Source of the DNA: Methanobacteriota archaeon
GTDB lineage: Archaea > Thermoplasmatota > Poseidoniia > Poseidoniales > Poseidoniaceae
DNA: 11,420 nt
Assembly (NCBI GenBank): GCA_002728035.1
Contig: PBUZ01000099.1
Coordinates: 1-11,420, forward strand
Reading direction: 5' to 3'
Positions within the stretch are counted from its first letter, which is position 1. Every line of letters begins with the position of its first letter. Below are positions 1 to 6,387 of the stretch, piece by piece. A program made the translations under genes and the position numbers. A model generated the notes under the pieces. The model saw nothing but the letters and a program-made list of their open reading frames with translations. It searched no databases and had not been told where the DNA came from.

Positions 1-30
1 AATCGGTACCCTGTGGTTGGGAAGTCTTGA

Positions 31-2841
31 TCACGCTTCAGCGGTTTCGCCAACAGTTGTTTCAGCACCGATTTGGCCCTTCTGCTCGTTGACTTGACGA
101 GCGAGGAAGGACACGACGTCGAGGATCTCAATGTCGGCGTAGGCTTCGTCGCCTTCGAACTTCAGGCACTCAAAGTGGGAGACACACTTGGGACAAGAGG
201 TCAACATCGTGTCAGCACCGGTCGCACGAACCTCTTCCATGCGGGTGACACGGAGTGAGCGAGCGTTCTCGTTGCACGACATCATGCTCGAAACACCGCA
301 ACACATGGCGTCTTCGCCACTGTGCTCCATCTCAACGATTTCAACGCCCTCAACAGCGTTGATGAGTTCACGGGGTTCTTCATAGATGCCCATTTGTCGA
401 CCAAGGCGGCACGGGTCGTGGTAGGTGACGGTGGTGTCCTCGGACTTGAGGTTCATGTCAAAGCCCTGCTCGATGAGGAACTCTGTCGTGTGCATGACCT
501 TGACATCCTCGAGTTCGTAATCACGAGCAAAAGTTCGGAAACATTCTGCACAGGACGACACGAGGGTATCGATGCCGGATTCGTTGATCTTACGCTGGTT
601 GTAGGCCTTCAACTTCTCAAAGACTTCATCCAAGCCTTGCCACTTCTGGTCGTGGCCACAGCACTTCAGGAAGTCTCGGCCGAGATAGGCCACATCGGTG
701 TTCATTTCCTCGAAGAGGGTGAAGGCGGCCGTCGTGGTATCGCCGAGGTTCATGGTGCCTTCGTTAACATGGGAGAAGACCATTTCTTGGTCGAGGTAAT
801 CGACACAGCCAGGGTAGTAGCCAATGTTGGAGGTGATGGGGTAGTCTTCGGTGGCGATGAAATCGTCATCTGCTGCTTCTTCAGCCTCAGCGTTCAGGAC
901 AGCCTGAAGCACCGTGTGAGGAATCTCTGCCTGTGGGCCGCCGACGATCAGACTTCGGCGGATGTCAACGTAGGAATCGTAGTCGACCAATTGAGGGCAT
1001 GCGTTGGTGCATGCGGTACAGGTCAAACAGGAGTACAACGGCACACCGTCGTCCTCGTTGTTCCACGAGTTGTAGATGATGTTGAGTTTGTCACCGCCGT
1101 TGAACAGACGAACTGGACAAGCATCATCACAAAGGTCGCAGCCGTAACACTTGTTCATCTCGAACTCATAACCACGGGCCATGTAGCGAAGAAGAACGAA
1201 GACAAGTGCGCCGAAGGTCACACAGGGAATGAACATGGCGTAGGTCAACTTGGCGTCAAGCGACTTGGGGTTTTGATGGTAGGAGGGGTTCTCGATGGTC
1301 GAAAACGCCGTGCCACCAAGGGCCATTTCCTCGGCGTTACTCAGGTTCACGGTGTGGCCAGCAAGGCTTGCTGGGGCATCCTCGTTCCAGACCAAGAGCG
1401 GCTGGTATGCGGCGATGGAGAAGGCGGTCTCTGTGGTGATGCTCTGGTTCAACGCCAGTGCACCGCTAACGACCACTTCGTAGGAGTAATCGTAGGTCCC
1501 AACGGCGAGTTCAACCGTCGCACCTTCGCAGTCAGCAAAGGACACGATTTCTTTGCCCGTGCTGTCGGTCATCGACAAGGTCGTGGCGACCATGGATTGG
1601 GTCGAAACGCCATCGATCTTTCGCTCGCTGGAGCGGAATTCACAGGACAGGTCGGTGGTGATGGTCTGAACTTCATCAGGGTGGCCTTCTGGAAACAGCG
1701 TTGTGTCTTCGGTTACGGTAAACGAGCCACTTGTGGCGTAGCCTTCGCCACCGTTGAAGGTGGTACTCGCAGCAGCAGCGTTGATGCCGTTTGAAGCATC
1801 TTGATGCCCGTTGGCATCGCTGAAATCCGTAATGATGTAACGGGCGGGCTGATAGATGTTCCAATCAAGCCAGGCTGTTGTCGGAACAACACCGCTGTCC
1901 GACCAGCCACGGTCATCGGTGAACTCGTTGGTATCGTGAACATGCACATCGGCTGGCTGGGTTCGCATGGCCTCCAGCTCTCCGTAATCCTTGATGGTCA
2001 ACAGCCCCTTGGCATCCCAGAACCCTTTGTCGTAGGTATCGAAGGTTGCGACGGTGGCGGCCGACGAGATGATGAGGGCGCCAACGATCAATTGTCGACT
2101 CTTGGCGACCGTGAAGCTTGTGCCCCAAGCCTTGATCAGCAAACCTCTGCCTATGAAATAGATACAAATCCACATCAGGACGCCTGTCATGACCCACGGT
2201 ATCGCATTGAACACGTCCGCTATCCAAGGTTCTCGGACACCGCACAAGAGGTCACCGTGGGAATCCAATTTACAGAAGTCTGAACGATTCTTCCCGTAGA
2301 GTTCGAGGAAGATGTTGATCGAAAACACCGAGATGAACCAAATGTGGGCAAGGTAAACTGCACCCGCAGCGGCGAACCAAGGATCTTCAACAGGACGCTT
2401 TTCTCGTCCACCAAGGAAAGGCGGGAGGGCAAGAATACCGACTGGGATACCGGTCAAGGCAGCGCCCCACCATGCAGCGTTCCATGGGAACATGGGTTGG
2501 CCGACAATATCACCAATGAATCCGGTTGGAACCACAAATTGCGGCAGGTATTCACCCCATCGCAGGTACCCGTAAGAAAACAACACGTACCAGTCAGGGA
2601 ACACGAACCCTGCTTGAGCATAGGGGTCGGCAGCACCGTGAAGTGGCGGTGGAATCAACCAAGCATAGAACAGAAGAATCGAGAGCATGGCTGCGAAAAT
2701 GATGGTGTCACGCAGCACTTCGTGTGGCCAAAACCCGTGACCTGTTCGGGTACGCTTACGCTTTTCTTCCGCTTTTTGGAGGTTTTCTTTTTCCTCCATG
2801 TACATTGAGGCAACACGGCCAAAGTTGTCAATCAGTCCCAT
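31..2841 (-). CDS. Fusion: cytochrome b6f subunit IV-like domain + extracytoplasmic insert + HdrD/GlpC-like iron-sulfur CCG protein
   Basis: 936 residues, last gene of the five-gene operon, 15 nt after the cytochrome b gene with a GGAGG site 7 nt before ATG. Residues 35-182 look like cytochrome b6f subunit IV: WPH/EVLRD entry, helix at about 44-62, ADPY then FPDWY at 81-85 (the Qo PEWY motif with Asp for Glu), helices at about 121-140 and 155-182. Extra helices lie at 208-231 and 246-266. Residues 267-530 are a hydrophilic, beta-rich domain, probably outside the cell, with Cys400 and Cys438. A sixth helix (533-552), followed by Arg-rich RYMAR, returns the chain to the cytoplasm. Then come two [4Fe-4S] sites (Cys565/568/571/575 and 605/608/611/615, each CxxCxxCxxxCP) and two CCG domains (Cys679, CCG 727-729, Cys764/767; Cys811, CCG 847-849, Cys883/886) as in HdrD, GlpC and GlcF. 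Domain identities are strong; the reaction is inferred. The usual partners (Hdr, GlpA/GlcD dehydrogenases) are not in the window. Confidence 0.9.
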   Translation of the reverse strand: MGLIDNFGRVASMYMEEKENLQKAEEKRKRTRTGHGFWPHEVLRDTIIFAAMLSILLFYAWLIPPPLHGAADPYAQAGFVFPDWYVLFSYGYLRWGEYLPQFVVPTGFIGDIVGQPMFPWNAAWWGAALTGIPVGILALPPFLGGREKRPVEDPWFAAAGAVYLAHIWFISVFSINIFLELYGKNRSDFCKLDSHGDLLCGVREPWIADVFNAIPWVMTGVLMWICIYFIGRGLLIKAWGTSFTVAKSRQLIVGALIISSAATVATFDTYDKGFWDAKGLLTIKDYGELEAMRTQPADVHVHDTNEFTDDRGWSDSGVVPTTAWLDWNIYQPARYIITDFSDANGHQDASNGINAAAASTTFNGGEGYATSGSFTVTEDTTLFPEGHPDEVQTITTDLSCEFRSSERKIDGVSTQSMVATTLSMTDSTGKEIVSFADCEGATVELAVGTYDYSYEVVVSGALALNQSITTETAFSIAAYQPLLVWNEDAPASLAGHTVNLSNAEEMALGGTAFSTIENPSYHQNPKSLDAKLTYAMFIPCVTFGALVFVLLRYMARGYEFEMNKCYGCDLCDDACPVRLFNGGDKLNIIYNSWNNEDDGVPLYSCLTCTACTNACPQLVDYDSYVDIRRSLIVGGPQAEIPHTVLQAVLNAEAEEAADDDFIATEDYPITSNIGYYPGCVDYLDQEMVFSHVNEGTMNLGDTTTAAFTLFEEMNTDVAYLGRDFLKCCGHDQKWQGLDEVFEKLKAYNQRKINESGIDTLVSSCAECFRTFARDYELEDVKVMHTTEFLIEQGFDMNLKSEDTTVTYHDPCRLGRQMGIYEEPRELINAVEGVEIVEMEHSGEDAMCCGVSSMMSCNENARSLRVTRMEEVRATGADTMLTSCPKCVSHFECLKFEGDEAYADIEILDVVSFLARQVNEQKGQIGAETTVGETAEA

Positions 2842-2856
2842 ACATCTCCCTCCGTA

Positions 2857-3723
2857 TCAATGCGGCTCCGCAATTCCTTGCACCCAAACGATGAACAAGT
2901 GAATGATGATCAGCGTGGTGACGATCACCGGTAAGATAAACACGTGTATGAAGTACATACGAGTCACCGTAAGCGGCGTCAATTCCGAGCCGGAGAACAA
3001 CAGGGTTGCGATGTACTTCCCAACGAGTGGACTCGAGTTGGCAAGGTTGATGCCGATGATGGCAGCACCGTAGGCGAGGCTGTCCCATGGGAGTAAGTAG
3101 CCGGAATACCCGAACACGATGGTCAGTGCCATGAGCGCAACACCGATGAGCCAGTTGAGTTCACGGGGGTTGCGGTAAGCACCGGTGAAGTAAACGCGGC
3201 ACATGTGGAGAAAGACGCTGGCGACCATGAAGTGCGTCGTCCAGTGATGGACCGCTCGCAAGATGTAGCCAAAGGGCAACTCGGTCATGATGTATTGCAT
3301 GCTGGCATAGGCAGGTGATGGGTCGCCTTCTCCACCGGGAACATAGTAGATGCCGAGTACCGTACCGGTGATGACGAGAATGATGAACGAAAGGAAGGAG
3401 ATACCTCCCAAACAGTAGAGCGGGTACCAGTACCAAATGATGCGGAGCTTGTACTTCTCAGCGTGCGTCAGCGGCATCTGGCGGTGCATGTTGTAGTAGG
3501 CGCCTTTGGACATGTTCCAGTAATCTTGCAGACGGAACCTCGTGTCCAGCCAAGAAAATACCCAGAGGAAGGAACGTTCGGCAACACCCATCTTTCCGGT
3601 CGATTCGACGGCACGAAGAATGTCGCGTCGAGGCATCTCCTCGTTCTCCTTGCGCAGCGTGAACGCCACCAAGAGTACGAGGAAGGCAATGAAAAACCAC
3701 AGAATCCAAAACATTGTCGTCAT
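2857..3723 (-). CDS. Cytochrome b6-like diheme cytochrome b (N-terminal cytochrome b domain)
   Basis: 288 residues; membrane diheme subunit that oxidises quinol on the outer side and passes one electron across the membrane. Heme ligands are His159/His173 (14 apart) and His260/His275 (15 apart; the longer second spacing is the b6f type, bc1 has 14). The motif YCLGG puts Cys104 where b6f complexes attach the extra heme c_i covalently. PWD at 212-214 and the ending QGIAEPH also resemble cytochrome b6. Core helices fall at about 103-127, 155-180, 190-212 and 254-280. A fifth helix (about 4-22), followed by a charged stretch, is an N-terminal extension absent from ordinary cytochrome b6. The gene lies between Rieske and the subunit IV-like fusion, so the two halves of cytochrome b are split as in b6f. 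The start follows a GAGGTGA site that overlaps the Rieske stop codon. Confidence 0.95.
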   Translation of the reverse strand: MTTMFWILWFFIAFLVLLVAFTLRKENEEMPRRDILRAVESTGKMGVAERSFLWVFSWLDTRFRLQDYWNMSKGAYYNMHRQMPLTHAEKYKLRIIWYWYPLYCLGGISFLSFIILVITGTVLGIYYVPGGEGDPSPAYASMQYIMTELPFGYILRAVHHWTTHFMVASVFLHMCRVYFTGAYRNPRELNWLIGVALMALTIVFGYSGYLLPWDSLAYGAAIIGINLANSSPLVGKYIATLLFSGSELTPLTVTRMYFIHVFILPVIVTTLIIIHLFIVWVQGIAEPH

Positions 3724-3732
3724 GCCTTCACC

Positions 3733-4578
3733 TCAGTCACAATACGTGTACCAGTCAATGTAGTCGGTTAGACCCTCGATCACGTCACCGTTCAATTGAA
3801 TCGGAATGAGGGGCAAGCCCACAGGTGCAGGTCCACCTGCACGGCGGATGCCCGCGTAGTTGAAGGTCGCACCGTTGGAGCGGTTGCGATTCGTGTTCAT
3901 CTCAAGCGCCGTTGGGTCGAATCGAGAGGAGTGGCAGATGCAGAACATCTTGGTTCCACCGTCATCGCCTCCGCCAGGCGTCCACGAATCCTCCGTGAAC
4001 GAATTCGAAACGAGTTGCCAACCTGGAATGCAACAAAGGTGCGTGCAACGACCGAAGACCATCACCAAGTCATCCGAGGGCATCAAACGTGGGTCGGCTT
4101 CAGCCAAATCTTCGAAGTGACCGACATACTTGCCGGTCTCGTCATAGCCCTCCATGAACTGGAAGCGGGCTTTGCCGTTGGATTCAGGCGTCCCTGCGTA
4201 CTTTGAGTGCTCGACATAATTGACGACCACGGGCACACCGTTCCAAACGCCTGCGGCGCCTGCGGTCCCGGTTGCCGATTTTGCCGCCTCTGCGACAAAG
4301 TCTGCTTTGGTCATGGGCTGGAGGTGTTTTGCACCGTACCATGCTTCATCTTCACGGCCTTTTGCCCAAAATTGCACGGCGAGGTCACCGCCGCCGCCGC
4401 CGCCAGGTGGCAGGAGAATCGCAGCAAAGCCGAGCACACCCAACGAAGCGGTGAGGACACCCGCAGCGGTGTTGAATCCGTAGCGAAGGAATTGACGGCG
4501 GTTGATGGTGGTGGCGCCACCTGCAACAGCATCGGCTCCATCGGACGGGGCAGGTTTGAGATCGTATTCACGCGCCAT
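3733..4578 (-). CDS. Rieske [2Fe-2S] iron-sulfur protein, Tat-exported
   Basis: 281 residues; takes the high-potential electron from quinol at the Qo site and carries it to an outside acceptor. A twin-arginine signal (NRRQFLRYG, residues 26-34) precedes one hydrophobic helix (about 36-56), giving an N-terminal anchor with the cluster domain outside. Next comes PPGGGGGG (57-64), like the proline/glycine hinge of b6f Rieske proteins, encoded by a run of GGC/GGT codons. Cluster motifs are CTHLCC (178-183) and CICHSS (213-218): Cys178, His180, Cys213 and His216 bind the cluster, Cys183 and Cys215 can form the usual disulfide. The canonical Gly between the first His and the disulfide Cys is Cys182 here. 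The protein is longer than b6f Rieske (about 180 residues) because of an insert at roughly 70-165. Nine nt separate it from cytochrome b. Confidence 0.94.
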   Translation of the reverse strand: MAREYDLKPAPSDGADAVAGGATTINRRQFLRYGFNTAAGVLTASLGVLGFAAILLPPGGGGGGDLAVQFWAKGREDEAWYGAKHLQPMTKADFVAEAAKSATGTAGAAGVWNGVPVVVNYVEHSKYAGTPESNGKARFQFMEGYDETGKYVGHFEDLAEADPRLMPSDDLVMVFGRCTHLCCIPGWQLVSNSFTEDSWTPGGGDDGGTKMFCICHSSRFDPTALEMNTNRNRSNGATFNYAGIRRAGGPAPVGLPLIPIQLNGDVIEGLTDYIDWYTYCD

Positions 4579-4583
4579 GTTGC

Positions 4584-4589
4584 ATCACC
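4584..4589 (-). promoter_or_regulatory. Shine-Dalgarno site of the Rieske gene, overlapping the upstream stop
   Basis: GGTGAT on the minus strand, five nt before the Rieske ATG, matches the archaeal anti-SD. Its last bases overlap the TGA stop of the preceding membrane-protein gene (4585-4587), which suggests coupled translation and supports the chosen start. Confidence 0.75.
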
Positions 4590-5031
4590 ACTTATACTCC
4601 CGCCAATCCTTTTGATGTTCAGGAATGAACTTGTTTTGAGCGTACTTCACAATGATGGTATTGGGCAAGATGTACTTCAGGTAAATGATGCCCACCATGA
4701 TGAGTGTGGTCAAGGTCATGGCCAGGTGGAAGGAGAGCTGTTGCTGGTCCCATCCGTTTGCGAGCCCATAGATCATGGAGAAACTCCAGTAGCAGATCCA
4801 GAACAATCCCCAAGCGAAGAAGAACATGGTGAGGTAAGAAGCACCAGATGGTGCCAAAGAAGCGCTGACAATGGTGCCTGGCTCGGCGACGTTGAACACA
4901 CCGTGATCGATGGCCGAAGTCATTTGTTCTTCGGTCAACTCCGCACCTTCGAGTGCAGTTCGGGCATCGTCGACGGATATCGAACCGTCAGCGACACCTC
5001 GCAGAAGGGTGGTGATCGTGTCGTCCATCAT
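4585..5031 (-). CDS. Small membrane protein of unknown function, probable accessory subunit of the b6f-like complex
   Basis: 148 residues; I do not recognise the family. Residues 1-50 are soluble and helical, with an acidic stretch (DGSISVDDARTALEG) like the short helical repeats seen at the ends of other small proteins. Two helices follow at about 67-89 and 100-123, rich in aromatic residues, then a basic tail ending in KDWREYKW. There are no conserved Cys, and the single His of the helical part (His102 region) gives no obvious heme pair. The start overlaps the upstream stop (ATGA); a second ATG three nt further in has a more usual spacing from the GGTGAT site and may be the true start, giving 147 residues. 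Its place between two redox genes, with overlapping or 6-nt junctions, argues for a structural or assembly role in the same complex. Function is inferred from context only. Confidence 0.85.
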   Translation of the reverse strand: MMDDTITTLLRGVADGSISVDDARTALEGAELTEEQMTSAIDHGVFNVAEPGTIVSASLAPSGASYLTMFFFAWGLFWICYWSFSMIYGLANGWDQQQLSFHLAMTLTTLIMVGIIYLKYILPNTIIVKYAQNKFIPEHQKDWREYKW

Positions 5032-5873
5032 TGATCACCTCGTCGCATCAATTTGTATCGCAGACGGAGTTGATTGCTGCGACCTTCGTACGATGTGGAG
5101 AAGCCGTAGCGAAGAAGGAGACCTGCGAAGATGACCACGCCAATCACCGCACCAAAGCCCAAAAGACCGAGCCAGTGAGCTCGGAGTTTGGCGCCCATGT
5201 GGTGAAGGTCAACGCCGTGATGCGCTGGTTCCGGAGGGCTGACGTTTCCGTCGCCTGCAAACAGCGTCCGAGTCCCCATGGCGGTGGACGCCTCATCGCC
5301 TTCACTGAGCGCAAAATTGAGTTGATTCCAACGGTCTTCAACGCCGGGAATTTGGTCGCCGTTAACGGAATTACCGACGATCCAGAAGTTGACCGTCCCC
5401 TCACCGGCCTCCGCAGGTGCAATCCATTCAAAGGTCCAAGCACGGTCTTCGGTAGCGCTGGAGGCTTCGGTGTGCGTGAGCGTTTGCAGGTCGGCTTCGC
5501 CATCGATTTCCCAGTTCTGGGCCATGTCGCTGGCAAGGCTGCCCAAGGACACTCGCATGGAAAAGCCAGCGGTGTAGGTGCCTGTTGCAGGCGGCCCACC
5601 AATGAGTTGAAGTTGAAGCGTGTAGGTCTCGCCGGGGACGTAAGCATAGGGCACGTCGTCAAGAATGACTTGAACGGCGTTGTCCGCTATTTCGTTGTGA
5701 CAAAGGCACCCGGATTTTGCGACATCATCGATGTCGACTTGCCCCGTTGAGCCTTGGTGAGATTGAGCCCCACCAATGCCGCCGTGATAGGAGGAGGCAA
5801 GCGTTGGGAGAAGGAGAAGAATCCCCACCGCAGCGAGCAAGGTGATGCGGGATGTACGAGAAGATTTGTGCAT
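5028..5873 (-). CDS. Exported, membrane-anchored Reeler / choice-of-anchor-like protein with a CxCH site
   Basis: 281 residues, first gene of the operon. A signal peptide (basic start, hydrophobic 10-25, cut near SSYHGG) is followed by SGCLCHN (54-60), giving Cys56, Cys58 and His59. The middle part (about 65-190) has the pattern of Reeler / choice-of-anchor V-type beta domains: VPGETYTLQL, AGFSMRV, THT (133-135), W(T)FEWIAP and NFWIVGNSVNGD. Members of that group in bacteria usually carry a CxxCH heme motif at this N-terminal place; here one residue is missing, so covalent heme is doubtful and metal binding or a disulfide is possible. A His-rich stretch (218-225) precedes one helix (about 234-256) and a basic cytoplasmic tail, so the domain sits outside the cell. 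It could receive electrons from Rieske in place of cytochrome f, but that is inference. ATG follows GGGTGAGG by four nt. Confidence 0.82.
   Translation of the reverse strand: MHKSSRTSRITLLAAVGILLLLPTLASSYHGGIGGAQSHQGSTGQVDIDDVAKSGCLCHNEIADNAVQVILDDVPYAYVPGETYTLQLQLIGGPPATGTYTAGFSMRVSLGSLASDMAQNWEIDGEADLQTLTHTEASSATEDRAWTFEWIAPAEAGEGTVNFWIVGNSVNGDQIPGVEDRWNQLNFALSEGDEASTAMGTRTLFAGDGNVSPPEPAHHGVDLHHMGAKLRAHWLGLLGFGAVIGVVIFAGLLLRYGFSTSYEGRSNQLRLRYKLMRRGDQ
5033..5041 (-). promoter_or_regulatory. Shine-Dalgarno site of the small membrane-protein gene
   Basis: GAGGTGATC on the minus strand lies inside the last codons of the upstream gene. It is almost a full match to the archaeal anti-SD. Counted from GGTGA, it is three nt from the first ATG and six from the second, so the second ATG (5028-5026) is a real alternative start. 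Confidence 0.7.
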
Positions 5874-5888
5874 GGCCTCACCCTTACA

Positions 5889-5908
5889 TCCTTTCCGACT
5901 TGGAAGGA
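5889..5908. repeat. Imperfect dyad between promoter and start of the redox operon
   Basis: Arms TCCTTTCC (5889-5896) and GGAAGGA (5902-5908) pair over seven bases with one bulged T around a five-base loop. It lies just downstream of the TTTAAG box proposed for the operon, where an operator or leader hairpin would sit. Short and imperfect, so it may be chance. Confidence 0.3.
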
Positions 5909-5910
5909 CT

Positions 5911-5956
5911 CCTTAAACATTGCCAGCAAATCACCACATCAAGTGCGGCGCAGTAT
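5911..5956 (-). promoter_or_regulatory. Candidate TATA boxes of the redox operon in the divergent intergenic region
   Basis: The 163-nt gap between the divergent starts holds two AT-rich boxes. On the minus strand TTTAAGG (5917-5911) would place the transcript start near 5888 with a short leader holding GGGTGAGG. A second core, TATA (5953-5956), is readable on either strand and could serve the plus-strand TPR gene. Both are weak matches to an archaeal TATA box. Confidence 0.3.
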
Positions 5957-6036
5957 AGCGTTTTTTGAGAGAATTTTCAACACCAATCTATCACCAAACT
6001 GCGCCCGCCAGCAAACCGCCGAAGGAAGGGTTCATC

Positions 6037-6366
6037 ATGGCTCGGCTTCTGCGCACCACGAGTGCCATGGCCAATCACCCGTTTGAGAACACCTACAACC
6101 TCTCTGAAAGCCAACTTCAATTGTTGGATGAAGCAGAAGATTTGATGATCAAAGGCGCCCTCGGTGCGGCAGAAAAAATTCTTCTCAGCATGCTCAAAGG
6201 AGACGAAGAATGCATTCCTGTCCTCTCCAACCTTGGCCACCTCTACGGGCGACACCTTTCGGAGTTTGAGACGGCCGTCGAATATTATGACCGAGTCCTT
6301 GCCATCGAGCCCGACAACGCATGGGCAAGGGATGCTCGACGTCGCTATTTGCGCTACATCGATTGA
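6037..6366 (+). CDS. Small TPR-repeat protein
   Basis: 109 residues with about two tetratricopeptide repeats. The first helix pair (LDEAEDLMIKGALGAAEKILLSML) and the second (AVEYYDRVLAIEPDNAWARDA) show the TPR pattern of small and aromatic residues, with the typical IEPDNAWA turn. TPR proteins act as protein-binding scaffolds; no catalytic site is seen, nor signal peptide or membrane helix, so it is probably cytoplasmic. I chose ATG 6037 (MARLL); reading can extend back to TTG 5965 in the same frame, but that part looks non-coding, and ATG 6070 (MANHP) is a later alternative. A purine-rich AAGGAAGGG lies about seven nt upstream. The FtsZ-like gene starts 21 nt after its stop, so the two are probably co-transcribed. 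The binding partner is unknown. Confidence 0.8.
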   Translation: MARLLRTTSAMANHPFENTYNLSESQLQLLDEAEDLMIKGALGAAEKILLSMLKGDEECIPVLSNLGHLYGRHLSEFETAVEYYDRVLAIEPDNAWARDARRRYLRYID

Positions 6367-6387
6367 CGGACACCAACACCAAAGTTC

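Larger units (their letters stand above)
31..5873 (-). other. Five-gene operon for a b6f-like / HdrD-like membrane redox complex
   Basis: Five genes run in one direction with junctions of -4, 6, 9 and 15 nt, each with its own GGTGA- or GGAGG-type ribosome site. Rieske, cytochrome b and subunit IV-like domain give a complete quinol-oxidising core. Predicted topology puts Rieske and the CxCH protein outside and the 4Fe-4S/CCG module inside. Only 30 nt remain beyond the last stop, with no terminator visible, so further genes downstream cannot be excluded. Confidence 0.85.

Noticed and set aside
322-1794. Long open frame (490 codons) on the plus strand opposite the redox fusion gene
   Set aside because: It lies antisense to clear FeS/CCG motifs, its translation has no domain pattern, and codon bias of the minus-strand gene explains the open frame.
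4387-4404. GCC trinucleotide repeat as a microsatellite
   Set aside because: It encodes the glycine hinge of the Rieske protein, which explains it.
4207-5034. Open frame of 275 codons on the plus strand across the Rieske and small membrane genes
   Set aside because: Antisense to two well-supported genes; no recognisable protein features.
31-5873. A methanogen-type heterodisulfide reductase operon
   Set aside because: No HdrE-type heme b subunit, HdrA, or methanogenesis gene is present; only the CCG/FeS architecture is shared.
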